Origin: Anaerolineae bacterium
GTDB taxonomy: Bacteria; Chloroflexota; Anaerolineae; Aggregatilineales; Phototrophicaceae
DNA: 18,296 nt
Direction of reading: 5' to 3'
NCBI GenBank assembly: GCA_028284565.1
Contig: JANQRM010000361.1
Span: 1 to 18,296 of the forward strand
A model generated the notes under the pieces. The model had not been told where the DNA came from, did not search any database, and saw nothing but the letters and a program-made list of their open reading frames with translations. The position numbers were made by a program, and so were the translations under genes. Of this stretch, positions 1-6,758 are shown piece after piece. Within the stretch, counting starts at the first letter, position 1. Every line of letters begins with the position of its first letter.

Positions 1-1
1 A

Positions 2-1282
2 AATAAATCCCTACAAAGTTGGAAACAGTTCCAAACGCCGATTCAGCGTTTCCCTTTGTTGGTGCTTTTTCTGGGAATGGTTGCCTCACTTATCTTGGCA
101 TTAATGGTCTTGGTGATGGGGATTCAACCGCCTGTAGAAGACATCCTGTATTTGGTGTTATTTATGGGTGGCTCTGGCGCGATAACCGTATTGGTCTCCT
201 ATCTCATTTTTCGGATGGGCTGGAATCGCTGGTTTCCCAGCTTGCGTTGGTCACTGATTATCATTGTGCTGATTACGGTTTTGTTGGTCATGTTGAATGT
301 GTGGGTTACAGCGCAGTTGATGTTCTTTAGTACACATGACTTGGCATTGACAACCTCACTCTTGCTGTTTGCTGGTCTGACAGCATTGACTTTTGGGATT
401 TTTGTGGCGAGTGCGTTGACGGCGCGCTTCAATGCCTTGACGAGTGCGGCGAATGATATTGCAAAAGGGAAACTGGATACTCGGCTGGATGTCGAAGGTA
501 GTGATGAACTCTCGCAATTTTCCCGGACGTTTAATTGGATGGTGGAGAACCTCGAAAAAATTGATGATGAGAAAACCCGAATTGACCAAGCTCGTCGTGA
601 TTTGATTGCGTGGGTGTCTCATGATTTGCGGACCCCCTTAACGTCAATGCGTGCGATGTTGGAAGCGGTTAGTGATGGTGTGGCGACTGACTCGGATTCT
701 GTCAATCGTTATGTACAACGTTCATTGGCTGAGGTCGATAACTTATCTCGGTTGATTGATGATTTATTTGAATTGACGAAGTTGGATACCGGACATTTAG
801 AGATTCAACAGATATCGGCTTCGATTCGGGATTTGATTTCGGATGTGATGAGTAATTTCTCTGGTAAGGTTGCACAACGGGATATTCGCTTTCAGGTGAA
901 GATGGATGCGGATGTTGATCCGGTTTCGATTGCGCCAGATAAGATTCAACGGGTACTTTACAATCTGATTGACAATGCGATACGTTACACACCTAAAGGC
1001 GGAAAAATCATGCTAAGGGCTTCGGTTGTTGATGTCAATTTTGTCTGTGTTGAAGTGCATAATGAAGGTGAAGCGATTGCTGAGAGTGATTTACCCCATA
1101 TTTTCAGCAGTTTTTATCGTGGCGAGCGTGCGCGGACTCGTGCTGAAGATGGCTATCGGAGTACGGGCTTGGGCTTGGCGATTGCAAGAGGATTTGTCGA
1201 GTTACATGGTGGGGAAATCAGCGTGGAAAGCCAGCCGAATAGTGGAACCATCTTTTCATTTAATATCCCTCGCTACATTTAA
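2..1282 (+). CDS. HAMP-containing membrane sensor histidine kinase, 5' partial
   Basis: This is the transmembrane sensor kinase of a two-component system. Numbering is from a TTG at position 56. There are four hydrophobic segments (about residues 1-22, 30-52, 66-88 and 98-121), a HAMP-like linker (about 121-172), and a dimerisation/phosphoacceptor helix with the H-box SHDLRTPLTSM. The phosphorylated His is residue 189 (bases 620-622). The ATPase domain has an N-box (NLIDNAIRYT, N303) and a G2 box (STGLGLAIARG, about 369-379). The G1 box is degenerate (NEGEA, 336-340, where DxGxG is usual). The frame stays open from 56 back to base 2 and encodes a polar stretch that reads naturally into the first membrane helix. 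The real start is therefore probably outside the window, and TTG 56 is only the first candidate start in it. Its response regulator is not in the window and would be expected just upstream. The signal sensed is unknown. Confidence 0.93.
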   Translation, partial: NKSLQSWKQFQTPIQRFPLLVLFLGMVASLILALMVLVMGIQPPVEDILYLVLFMGGSGAITVLVSYLIFRMGWNRWFPSLRWSLIIIVLITVLLVMLNVWVTAQLMFFSTHDLALTTSLLLFAGLTALTFGIFVASALTARFNALTSAANDIAKGKLDTRLDVEGSDELSQFSRTFNWMVENLEKIDDEKTRIDQARRDLIAWVSHDLRTPLTSMRAMLEAVSDGVATDSDSVNRYVQRSLAEVDNLSRLIDDLFELTKLDTGHLEIQQISASIRDLISDVMSNFSGKVAQRDIRFQVKMDADVDPVSIAPDKIQRVLYNLIDNAIRYTPKGGKIMLRASVVDVNFVCVEVHNEGEAIAESDLPHIFSSFYRGERARTRAEDGYRSTGLGLAIARGFVELHGGEISVESQPNSGTIFSFNIPRYI

Positions 1283-1380
1283 GCGTTACAATTTGGTAAA
1301 TTTTCAAGCAATCCCTAGCGTTCTATAAGAAATATTCTATACTATTACACAAGTTGGGGATGTTAGGGTAAGGAATTACC

Positions 1381-2085
1381 ATGCCAGTTTTATTATTGTG
1401 TCAGGGTGACCCAGATGCAAAAAACCTTCTACGTCAGGCGATTGAAGCGCGCTATGGGATTAATCCGCCTGCGATTGATAGTTTAAACATTCATTTCAAA
1501 GGACGTTCTCCCTATAAGTTGGGTCCCTTATCCACGCAATCGGCTTTTGAAGCGCAGACTTACTTTAACTTTCCAAGTCATTTCCGTTGGGATTATCGGC
1601 GGAAGCTGTTTGGCTTGCTTCCTGTCGGTAGTGGTTCAGAAGCCTTTGATGCAGAAACATATCGTGTTGGGAAGGGGACTGTCGTTGATAGTGAGCAAGC
1701 GGTTCAGTCGATTGAGCGACGCTTATGGGCGATGGCAACTTTGCTTTTAATGCCACTAAGCGATATGTATACGATGCTTCATGATGATGCAGAACGGACA
1801 TTTGTTGCTGATCATACGAAACTCGGTGTCTCGTCGAAAGTTTTATTACGGTCTGATGGCACGATAGAAACTATTTCCATACAAGCCCATAACCCTGATA
1901 CCAATCGAGAACAGACCTTTCAACTCAAATTATCGACAGAGCAGAAGCCTGTGAATGATTTGATGCTTCCAACACAGATCGAAGCCTACTGGGATGATAC
2001 ACTGGCATATTCCATCCACCCGATTCAGGTAGCATTGAATCACGAAATGAAAGAAGCTATCTTTCGATTAGAAGATAGCTCCTAG
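1381..2085 (+). CDS. Conserved-looking hypothetical protein (possibly DUF6544-like)
   Basis: A 234-residue soluble protein that I do not recognise with certainty. There is no signal peptide or clear membrane helix. The central part (about residues 45-135: FRWDYRRKLFGLLPVGSGS, then a Gly-Lys-Gly turn and an ERRLWAMATLLLMP helix) and the following beta-rich part (about 140-215) recall in general order the DUF6544 family of LolA-like-fold proteins. That is only a resemblance. The start is well supported: ATG is preceded by AAGGA (1370-1374) with a 6-base gap, and an in-frame TAA at 1369-1371 rules out a longer form. It lies 98 bases behind the histidine kinase gene on the same strand, so cotranscription is possible but not shown. 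The last ten codons contain a perfect inverted repeat (listed separately). It is convergent with the GNAT gene, leaving only 27 bases between stop codons. Confidence 0.8.
   Translation: MPVLLLCQGDPDAKNLLRQAIEARYGINPPAIDSLNIHFKGRSPYKLGPLSTQSAFEAQTYFNFPSHFRWDYRRKLFGLLPVGSGSEAFDAETYRVGKGTVVDSEQAVQSIERRLWAMATLLLMPLSDMYTMLHDDAERTFVADHTKLGVSSKVLLRSDGTIETISIQAHNPDTNREQTFQLKLSTEQKPVNDLMLPTQIEAYWDDTLAYSIHPIQVALNHEMKEAIFRLEDSS
2055..2080. terminator. Perfect 9-bp inverted repeat inside the last codons of the preceding gene
   Basis: AGCTATCTT (2055-2063) and AAGATAGCT (2072-2080) are exact reverse complements separated by 8 bases. The right arm ends two bases before the TAG stop at 2083. No T-tract follows on either strand, so this is not a textbook intrinsic terminator. 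Lying between convergent genes with only 27 bases to spare, it may act as a termination or RNA 3'-end protecting hairpin. The structure is seen in sequence; its role is inferred. Confidence 0.4.
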
Positions 2086-2112
2086 AATTTGCCTGTTTGT
2101 ACTGAGTAATAA

Positions 2113-2646
2113 TTAGAGATAGAGTTCTGGCATAGCTTCGTGTTCGGTCATGAAGACGTTGAAGCCACGTTTTTGGTAGTTGCGGAGTGCGTGTTCACCA
2201 TCAAGATTACAGGTATGGAGGTGAAGGCGACTTGAACCCATGTCCCATGCCTTTTCAATCCCATAGCTGAGTAGGTGTTTCCCCAAACCCATGCCGTGAT
2301 AGGCAGAGCGTAACCCGAAGTAGGCGATTTCTACATCATGATCTTGCTTGCTGAGTTCCACATAACCAGCAGGGGATCCATTCACGAACAAAACATGAAC
2401 TTCGGTATTGGCAGATGCGAGGATGTCATAGAGTTCGCTTTTGGACATTTCCAAACGGTCACGCCAGCACCACTCGCCACCCACTTCACTGTAAAGGAAG
2501 CGGTAGAAGCTCACATCGGGGGTATCCATCTTGACGATTTCGATGTCGGTGCGGTCTAAGAATGCCGGACGGAATTGGGAACGACTCGTCATTTCCAGAT
2601 GGGTTGTGATGAGTGTTTCTTGGCTGTAATTGCTGGCAAATGTCAT
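2113..2646 (-). CDS. GNAT family N-acetyltransferase
   Basis: A 177-residue GCN5-related acetyltransferase predicted to move an acetyl group from acetyl-CoA to an amine; the substrate cannot be told from sequence. The N-terminal part contains the block THLEMTSRSQFRPA (about 15-28) and FYRFLYSEVGGEWCWRDR (about 47-64), typical of one GNAT subgroup. The acetyl-CoA pyrophosphate-binding motif A is in AYFGLRSAYHGMGLGKHLL (about 108-126), with the GMGLG turn. It is followed by the LHTCNLDGEHALRNYQKRGF block, with the usual NYxKxGF helix. The ATG is preceded on the minus strand by AGGAA with a 6-base gap. The gene stands alone: convergent with the upstream hypothetical gene and divergent from the SGNH hydrolase gene. 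GNAT membership is confident; the biological role is unknown. Confidence 0.92.
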   Translation of the reverse strand: MTFASNYSQETLITTHLEMTSRSQFRPAFLDRTDIEIVKMDTPDVSFYRFLYSEVGGEWCWRDRLEMSKSELYDILASANTEVHVLFVNGSPAGYVELSKQDHDVEIAYFGLRSAYHGMGLGKHLLSYGIEKAWDMGSSRLHLHTCNLDGEHALRNYQKRGFNVFMTEHEAMPELYL

Positions 2647-2671
2647 GTTGTGTTCCTAATTCAAAACGAAA

Positions 2672-2701
2672 ATTCCACACTCTAACAATAGTTTATGACA
2701 A
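2672..2701 (-). promoter_or_regulatory. Candidate sigma70-type promoter for the GNAT gene
   Basis: On the minus strand TTGTCA (2696-2701, 5 of 6 to the -35 consensus) is followed after 18 bases by TGGAAT (2672-2677, 4 of 6 to the -10 consensus). This would give a leader of roughly 20 bases before the GNAT ATG. Chance matches of this quality are common in AT-rich DNA. Confidence 0.3.
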
Positions 2702-2709
2702 AGGGCTAT

Positions 2710-2764
2710 GTGAAATCTTCACAAAAATCACCAAAAAAGCCTGAAAATTGATTGGTGACTTTTT
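2710..2764. repeat. Two adjacent inverted repeats in the GNAT/SGNH divergent spacer
   Basis: GTGAA-atc-TTCAC (2710-2722) is a short palindrome. Directly beside it AAAAATCACCAA (2723-2734) pairs with TTGGTGACTTTTT (2752-2764), leaving one bulged base and a 17-base loop. Each strand has a run of five T after the stem, so it resembles a weak bidirectional terminator. It sits upstream of the candidate GNAT promoter, where an operator or insulating terminator would also fit. The structure is seen; the role is unknown. Confidence 0.45.
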
Positions 2765-2825
2765 ACAAAAGGTTATGTTTCGTAATGAAATGAGCAAGAT
2801 TCAAGGGAGTTTTATTTCTATTTGG

Positions 2826-2847
2826 CTTACGATACGCATTTCGTAAG
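2826..2847. repeat. Inverted repeat upstream of the SGNH hydrolase gene
   Basis: CTTACGA (2826-2832) and TCGTAAG (2841-2847) are exact reverse complements around an 8-base centre. The octamer TTTCGTAA overlapping the right arm (2839-2846) also occurs at about 2777-2784. The repeat lies about 60-80 bases before the SGNH start codon, and a -10-like TATGAT (2858-2863) follows with no good -35. It is compatible with an operator but not proven. Confidence 0.35.
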
Positions 2848-2906
2848 TGGTGGAAGTTATGATACGTCAAAGTAATGCAATGTTGACTCTTGTTAGGTGG
2901 AGCTAA

Positions 2907-3587
2907 ATGAAAATTACCTTTTTGGGAGACAGTCTAACGTGGGGCGGTTACGGCGGTAACTATGTTGAGCATGTGGTAGATAAACTCCCTGACCACACCA
3001 TTGTCAATGCGGGTGTCGGTGGTGATACCGTGATTAATTTGTTTAGACGACTTGATGAAGTCCTAACAGATGAGCCGGATTTTATATTTGTGATGGTTGG
3101 GGGGAATGATGCGAATTCGTATAGCCAGCCAAAGACACGACCCTACTATAAATCTACCAAGAAAATAAAAGACGGTATAGTCACACCGGATGATTTTGTA
3201 CAGACCTATCGTGAGCTGTTGTTACAGATTCAATTGCAATATATCCAACCCATTGTTGGACTTAAGACAAGCGAGTACAACGCTGAAGTGAAAGCGACTA
3301 TTGATCATTACTCGGACCTCACACGCGAGGTTGCCGAGTCGCTGAATGTTCCGATTTTGGATTTCACAAAACATCTCAATATAAAGCATATTCCTGACCG
3401 TCCTGAAGTGGATTTGGGCTTTATCCAAGAGATAGGACGCAATGTTGCCAATGGTTGGGACGATTATGAAACCGCGCGCCAACAATGGGGCTATACCTAT
3501 ACCTTCGACGGGATGCACCTTTTGCCAGAGACAGCGGAACGATTTGCAGAGATTGTTGCTGACTTTTTACGAGATTATCTGGACTAA
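2907..3587 (+). CDS. SGNH/GDSL-family hydrolase
   Basis: A 226-residue esterase/lipase-type hydrolase of the SGNH fold. The four signature blocks are present in order: GDSLTWGG with catalytic Ser9, NAGVGGDT with oxyanion Gly38/39, VGGNDAN with Asn67, and FDGMHL with Asp201 and His204 completing the triad. There is no signal peptide, so it should be cytoplasmic. The length is normal for small bacterial members. The substrate (acyl ester, acetylated sugar or lysophospholipid) cannot be told. Start: ATG with GGTGGAG a few bases upstream. The next gene begins 13 to 64 bases after its stop on the same strand, so the two probably form an operon. Family assignment is firm; function is open. Confidence 0.92.
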   Translation: MKITFLGDSLTWGGYGGNYVEHVVDKLPDHTIVNAGVGGDTVINLFRRLDEVLTDEPDFIFVMVGGNDANSYSQPKTRPYYKSTKKIKDGIVTPDDFVQTYRELLLQIQLQYIQPIVGLKTSEYNAEVKATIDHYSDLTREVAESLNVPILDFTKHLNIKHIPDRPEVDLGFIQEIGRNVANGWDDYETARQQWGYTYTFDGMHLLPETAERFAEIVADFLRDYLD

Positions 3588-3639
3588 TCTTCTAGCCTGA
3601 ATGTCTAAAGCGTTTTATAATGGATGGGGAAAATGGTTT

Positions 3640-3643
3640 GAGG
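3640..3643 (+). promoter_or_regulatory. Ribosome binding site that favours an internal start
   Basis: GAGG at 3640-3643 stands 8 bases before the ATG at 3652. The earlier in-frame ATG at 3601 has no purine-rich site before it. This is the basis for starting the roadblock-like gene at 3652. Confidence 0.4.
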
Positions 3644-3651
3644 AACAACAA

Positions 3652-4098
3652 ATGTTTGATACTCGACGGATTGCTAAAGCTACACGTTGTTTGTGGTCGC
3701 TCCAAGAAGTAGTTTCTGAAATTGAAGGCTTATTGATTACACACTCTGATGGGATTACCTTAACCTCAACCCTCCGCAATGTCGATAGCATCCAACGGCT
3801 ATCCGCAGTCTCCAATACACTCTTCATGCTTTGTGAAGATGTGTCTGATACGTGGGGTCGTGGACAAGCCTCGGAAGTGAGGTTACGGATAGTTTCTGAA
3901 GATGAGGATGATCATCCTGTGCATTATTATGTCAGCCTGAAACCTGTTTCGTCGGATGACGTGTTGGTCGCCTTGTATCGTGCGAATGATAATATTCAAC
4001 TTATTGATGCTGATATTGATTTGGCAGTGGATTATTTGTCGCAGCTCTTGAATGGAGATGATCCTCCGCCAATTTCTGGCTGGCATAGTCAACTATAA
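3652..4098 (+). CDS. Roadblock/LC7-like domain protein
   Basis: A small cytoplasmic protein (148 residues from ATG 3652; 165 if ATG 3601 is used). From the second start, about residues 14-60 read LQEVVSEIEGLLITHSDGIT, followed by a SIQRLSAVSNTLFML helix. A strand pair follows (VHYYVSLKPVSSDDVLVALY) and then a C-terminal helix. This order, a helix followed by EGxLITxxDGxxLxS, fits Roadblock/LC7 domains, which in bacteria usually work with small Ras-like GTPases (MglA/MglB type). No GTPase gene is visible nearby. The C-terminal tail ending in DDPPPISGWHSQL is low in structure. The gene directly follows the SGNH hydrolase on the same strand. The 3652 start is preferred because of GAGG upstream. 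The domain call is from pattern recognition and should be treated as probable. Confidence 0.7.
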   Translation: MFDTRRIAKATRCLWSLQEVVSEIEGLLITHSDGITLTSTLRNVDSIQRLSAVSNTLFMLCEDVSDTWGRGQASEVRLRIVSEDEDDHPVHYYVSLKPVSSDDVLVALYRANDNIQLIDADIDLAVDYLSQLLNGDDPPPISGWHSQL

Positions 4099-4184
4099 GG
4101 ATTGTCAAGCTCCTCACCTGACCAACGGTTATCGTTTTTATCACTATTGATATAGTCCAATCTGTAATTGGCACTATTCGTCTG

Positions 4185-4213
4185 TTGAGTGATTGTGCTG
4201 TCCTCGCTAAGAT
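4185..4213 (+). promoter_or_regulatory. Candidate promoter of the pentapeptide gene
   Basis: TTGAGT (4185-4190) and TAAGAT (4208-4213) are separated by exactly 17 bases, each matching 4 of 6 consensus positions. Transcription would start near 4220, giving a very short leader before the pentapeptide-protein ATG. Confidence 0.35.
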
Positions 4214-4228
4214 AAATTGAGGAAGGTT

Positions 4229-4246
4229 ATGAAAGGAACTGTATGA
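4229..4246 (+). other. Possible five-codon leader minigene (MKGTV) overlapping the next start
   Basis: GAGGAAGG (4219-4226) precedes an ATG at 4229 that opens a five-codon frame, MKGTV. Its TGA (4244-4246) overlaps the ATG of the next gene (4243-4245) as ATGA. The arrangement would allow reinitiation onto the pentapeptide gene. It may equally be chance, since that gene has its own AAAGGA at 4232-4237. Confidence 0.2.
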
Positions 4247-4833
4247 TCATTCGGCGAGTCAAAAATTTTGTCAACAGCTTTATTCCATCTGAAAAATTCA
4301 TTGAGCAATTGCAGAGTCCCTCAAATTTAACGGCGTTGAATGCGTTAGACATTTTAATTGAACGTCAATGTACACAAGACGGGACATTAGCCGGTTTGGA
4401 TTTACCGGGAGTGAATTGGGCAAACGCGCGGTTGGCAAAATCAAAACTCACTCGGATCAATCTTCATCAAGCGGACTTAAGTGAGTCTTATATTGCTTAT
4501 GCTAATCTCGAACATGCCAATTTGGAAATAAGTACCTTGTCTGATGCTCACCTTCGAGAAACCAATCTGAGGCATGCCAATTTGACTCAAGCGACGCTTC
4601 ATCGGACAAACTTCGCTCGTGCCAATTTGAGCTATGCCAATTTACAACAGGCAGACTTGCAAGATGCAAATTTTTGGGGCGCGTGTTTGAAAGGTGCGGA
4701 TTTGACAGGGGCGATCTTAGCAGGAGCCAACTTCACAGATACACAATTCGATGAAGATACGATCCTCCCTGATGGAACACATTGGACTCCTCAATCTGAT
4801 CTGTTGTCCTTCACCAAGTTATCAGCGGTCTAA
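4243..4833 (+). CDS. Pentapeptide repeat protein
   Basis: A 196-residue protein. After a helical N-terminal head (about 1-48), residues about 50-165 consist of tandem A(D/N)Lxx-type pentapeptides (for example HADL, YANLEHANLE, RHANLTQATL, YANLQQADLQDANF, GADLTGAILAGANF). Such repeats form a right-handed quadrilateral beta-helix. The end, FDEDTILPDGTHWTP, is the usual close of this group in cyanobacteria and Chloroflexota. No membrane segment or enzyme domain is fused to it. Known pentapeptide proteins range from DNA mimics that protect gyrase to proteins of unknown role, and nothing here points to one function. Start: ATG with AAAGGA five bases upstream. A hairpin with a T-run follows the gene, so it is probably transcribed separately from etfBA. 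Confidence 0.93.
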   Translation: MIIRRVKNFVNSFIPSEKFIEQLQSPSNLTALNALDILIERQCTQDGTLAGLDLPGVNWANARLAKSKLTRINLHQADLSESYIAYANLEHANLEISTLSDAHLRETNLRHANLTQATLHRTNFARANLSYANLQQADLQDANFWGACLKGADLTGAILAGANFTDTQFDEDTILPDGTHWTPQSDLLSFTKLSAV

Positions 4834-4836
4834 ATT

Positions 4837-4860
4837 AATCGAATCATCATTCGATTTTTT
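4837..4860 (+). terminator. Probable intrinsic terminator after the pentapeptide gene
   Basis: AATCGAAT (4837-4844), a CATC loop, and ATTCGATT (4849-4856) form an 8-bp stem followed immediately by four more T. The stem starts three bases after the TAA. The stem is AT-rich, so its strength is uncertain; its symmetry would also suit an operator for the etf operon. Confidence 0.55.
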
Positions 4861-4906
4861 CATTTCTTCCAGTAGAATAACGTCGCACAGATTTTTCTAA
4901 TGTATC

Positions 4907-4913
4907 AAGGAGG
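4907..4913 (+). promoter_or_regulatory. Strong Shine-Dalgarno site that sets the etfB start at TTG 4921
   Basis: AAGGAGG (4907-4913) is a full-strength site with a 7-base gap to TTG 4921. It lies inside the longer frame that begins at ATG 4900, so ATG 4900 cannot use it. Confidence 0.75.
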
Positions 4914-4920
4914 TTTTGCC

Positions 4921-5703
4921 TTGCATGTCGTGACGTTTACACGAAGCACGCCAGACACCGCCGCAAAGGTGTGGGTGGATGATTCTGGTGCAGTCACATG
5001 GGGAGATGCATCAACTGTTGTCAATCCGTGGGATGAATATTCTATAGAAGAGACTATTGTACAAGCGAAAAATGCGGGTGGTGATTCCACGGTTGTCGCT
5101 ATTGGCACTGAAATGCACGAGAACACCCTCAAAGAGAGCATTGCGAAGGGAATTCCGAATGCTATTCGCGTTTGGGATGAGGGGATAGATGTCACAGATA
5201 GCTTGACATGGGCAATCCTTGCTACCGCGACTGTCGAAAAAATTGGCGATGTTGATTTGGTCTTGTTCGGTAAAGAAAGTGTCGATGTAGGAACAGACCA
5301 GCACACCTATCAATTAGCCCGTAAGCTCGGTTGGACAATGTTGAGTTATGTCTCGCAAATCCTTGAATTAGATGCTGGTGCGAAGACCATCAAAGTTGAG
5401 AAGACAACTGAACATGGCAAGCAAGTGGTGACTGCACAATTGCCAGCTGTTGTTAGTGTATTGAAGGGGATTAATGAACCACGCTATCCTTCGTTTATTG
5501 GTATCCGTAAAGCCAATAAAGTCCAGATTCCAATATGGGATTTGGCTGAATTAGGTGTCGAATTACCGGATGCAACTACACAAAACGTTGGTTATGCCAA
5601 TCCCCCTGCGAAAGAAGTCCGAACAGAAATAATTGAAGGCGAAACAGTTGAAGAAAAAGCGGAAGCACTTGCTGAGAAGTTGCTAGAGGAGAAGGTGCTA
5701 TGA
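4921..5703 (+). CDS. etfB: Electron transfer flavoprotein subunit beta
   Basis: The beta subunit of ETF, the soluble FAD (plus AMP) heterodimer that carries electrons from acyl-CoA and related dehydrogenases to the membrane quinone pool. From TTG 4921 the protein has 260 residues. It opens HVVTFTRSTPDTAAKVWV, which lines up with the usual KIVVCVKQVPDT-type start. Next come VVNPWDEYSIEETI (about 35-48), the GKESVDVGTDQHTYQLARKL region (about 117-136) and the beta-family signature around VEKTTEHGKQVVTAQLPAVV (about 153-172). The C-terminal VEEKAEALAEKLLEEKVL helix is the arm that contacts the alpha subunit. The GTDQ segment lacks the GDTAQVGP look of bifurcating ETFs, so a conventional ETF is more likely (inference). 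It overlaps etfA by ATGA. No acyl-CoA dehydrogenase or ETF:quinone oxidoreductase gene lies in the window. Confidence 0.95.
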   Translation: MHVVTFTRSTPDTAAKVWVDDSGAVTWGDASTVVNPWDEYSIEETIVQAKNAGGDSTVVAIGTEMHENTLKESIAKGIPNAIRVWDEGIDVTDSLTWAILATATVEKIGDVDLVLFGKESVDVGTDQHTYQLARKLGWTMLSYVSQILELDAGAKTIKVEKTTEHGKQVVTAQLPAVVSVLKGINEPRYPSFIGIRKANKVQIPIWDLAELGVELPDATTQNVGYANPPAKEVRTEIIEGETVEEKAEALAEKLLEEKVL

Positions 5704-6737
5704 GTGGGGTATTGGTATGGATTGAAACCTTCGACGGAAAAGCGGTCTCTTCTAGCTGGGAAGCGTTGGGTGCAGGTCGAGCATTAGCGGATGAGATTGG
5801 CGAGAAAGTGTATGCCCTCGTTTTGGGCGAAAATGCCAATGAAGTTGCCTCTCAATCAGGCAGGCAAGGTGCGGATGAAGCCTTCATAAGTGAAGACACG
5901 ACCTTTAGTCCTTATCGCCTTGAACCGTATGCCGCTATTTTAACACATTTGGTTAATGAACATGCACCCTCTGTCGTCATTGCGGTGGGTACATCACAAG
6001 GGCGTGAATTACTGGCTTCGTCCGCGGCGGATACCAATTCTGGTTTGTTGACTGAAGCTCTGGAATTGTCGGTTGATGGTAATGCAATCAAGGCAACTCG
6101 TCCAGCCTATGCGGGGAAGGTGCTGAATGAGATGGCGGTCAGTACACCAACCAAGTTTGTTGCGATTCGTGGACGTGCTTTCAAACCAGTTGAACCCGGC
6201 GATAGTTCATTGGGTACTGTGACAACCGTTGAGCCTGTTTTGACCGAAGATGCCATCACCACTAAAGTCGAATCTATGGATGCGGATGTTGGCAGTGTGA
6301 ATTTGACCGATGCGGCGATTATCGTTTCGGGTGGGCGCGGTATGGCAAATAATCCAGCAGATGCTCCATCGGATTTGTCGGGTGATGATGCCACGATTTG
6401 GAAAGCCAAGCATGGTTATGAAACGGTTATTCAACCACTTGTTGATGTCTTAGGCGCGGCAATGGGTGCAAGTCGGGCGGCAGTTGATGCCGGTTACATT
6501 CCCTATGAGCATCAAGTCGGGCAAACTGGCAAGGTGGTCTCACCCGATTTGTACATCGCTTGTGGCATTAGTGGGGCGATACAACATCAAGCTGGGATGC
6601 GGAATAGTAAAATCATTGTGGCAATTAACAAAGATGGTGAAGCTCCCATCTTTAAATTGTCGCGCTATGGTATTGTTGGTGATTTGTATGAAGTTGTTCC
6701 GGCTTTGACGGAAGCTCTCAAGAAACGCCTGCAATAA
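5700..6737 (+). CDS. etfA: Electron transfer flavoprotein subunit alpha
   Basis: The FAD-binding alpha subunit of ETF, 345 residues (normal is about 310-345). The N-terminal nucleotide-fold domain (about 1-195) contains AVGTSQGRELLASSAADTNS. The C-terminal FAD domain (about 205-340) contains VSGGRGM, GAAMGASRAAVDAGYIPYE and GQTGKVVSPDLYIACGISGA. It continues IQHQAGMRNSKIIVAINKD and then APIFKLSRYGIVGDLYEVVP, matching the ETF-alpha signature and the FAD-contacting Arg, Gln-Thr-Gly and Ser residues. Its ATG (5700) overlaps the etfB stop as ATGA, with a GAGGAGAAGG site just upstream, so the two subunits are translationally coupled. A strong hairpin terminator follows 22 bases after the stop. Confidence 0.97.
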   Translation: MSGVLVWIETFDGKAVSSSWEALGAGRALADEIGEKVYALVLGENANEVASQSGRQGADEAFISEDTTFSPYRLEPYAAILTHLVNEHAPSVVIAVGTSQGRELLASSAADTNSGLLTEALELSVDGNAIKATRPAYAGKVLNEMAVSTPTKFVAIRGRAFKPVEPGDSSLGTVTTVEPVLTEDAITTKVESMDADVGSVNLTDAAIIVSGGRGMANNPADAPSDLSGDDATIWKAKHGYETVIQPLVDVLGAAMGASRAAVDAGYIPYEHQVGQTGKVVSPDLYIACGISGAIQHQAGMRNSKIIVAINKDGEAPIFKLSRYGIVGDLYEVVPALTEALKKRLQ

Positions 6738-6758
6738 ACACACCCTATCCTAAAAATG

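Noticed and set aside
1289..1306. AATTT-ggt-AAATT stem after the histidine kinase gene
   Set aside because: Five AT pairs only and a short T-run; likely chance in AT-rich DNA.
1321..1343. Possible promoter with TATACT (1338-1343) before the 234-residue gene
   Set aside because: The -10 box is good but there is no acceptable -35 or extended -10 element, so I did not list it.
4130..4142. AACG-GTTAT-CGTT stem followed by T-run after the roadblock-like gene
   Set aside because: Only a 4-bp stem; too weak to call a terminator.
4905..5313. Minus-strand frames of 100 and 133 codons over etfB
   Set aside because: They are antisense to a firmly recognised ETF subunit, with no ribosome site or family likeness.
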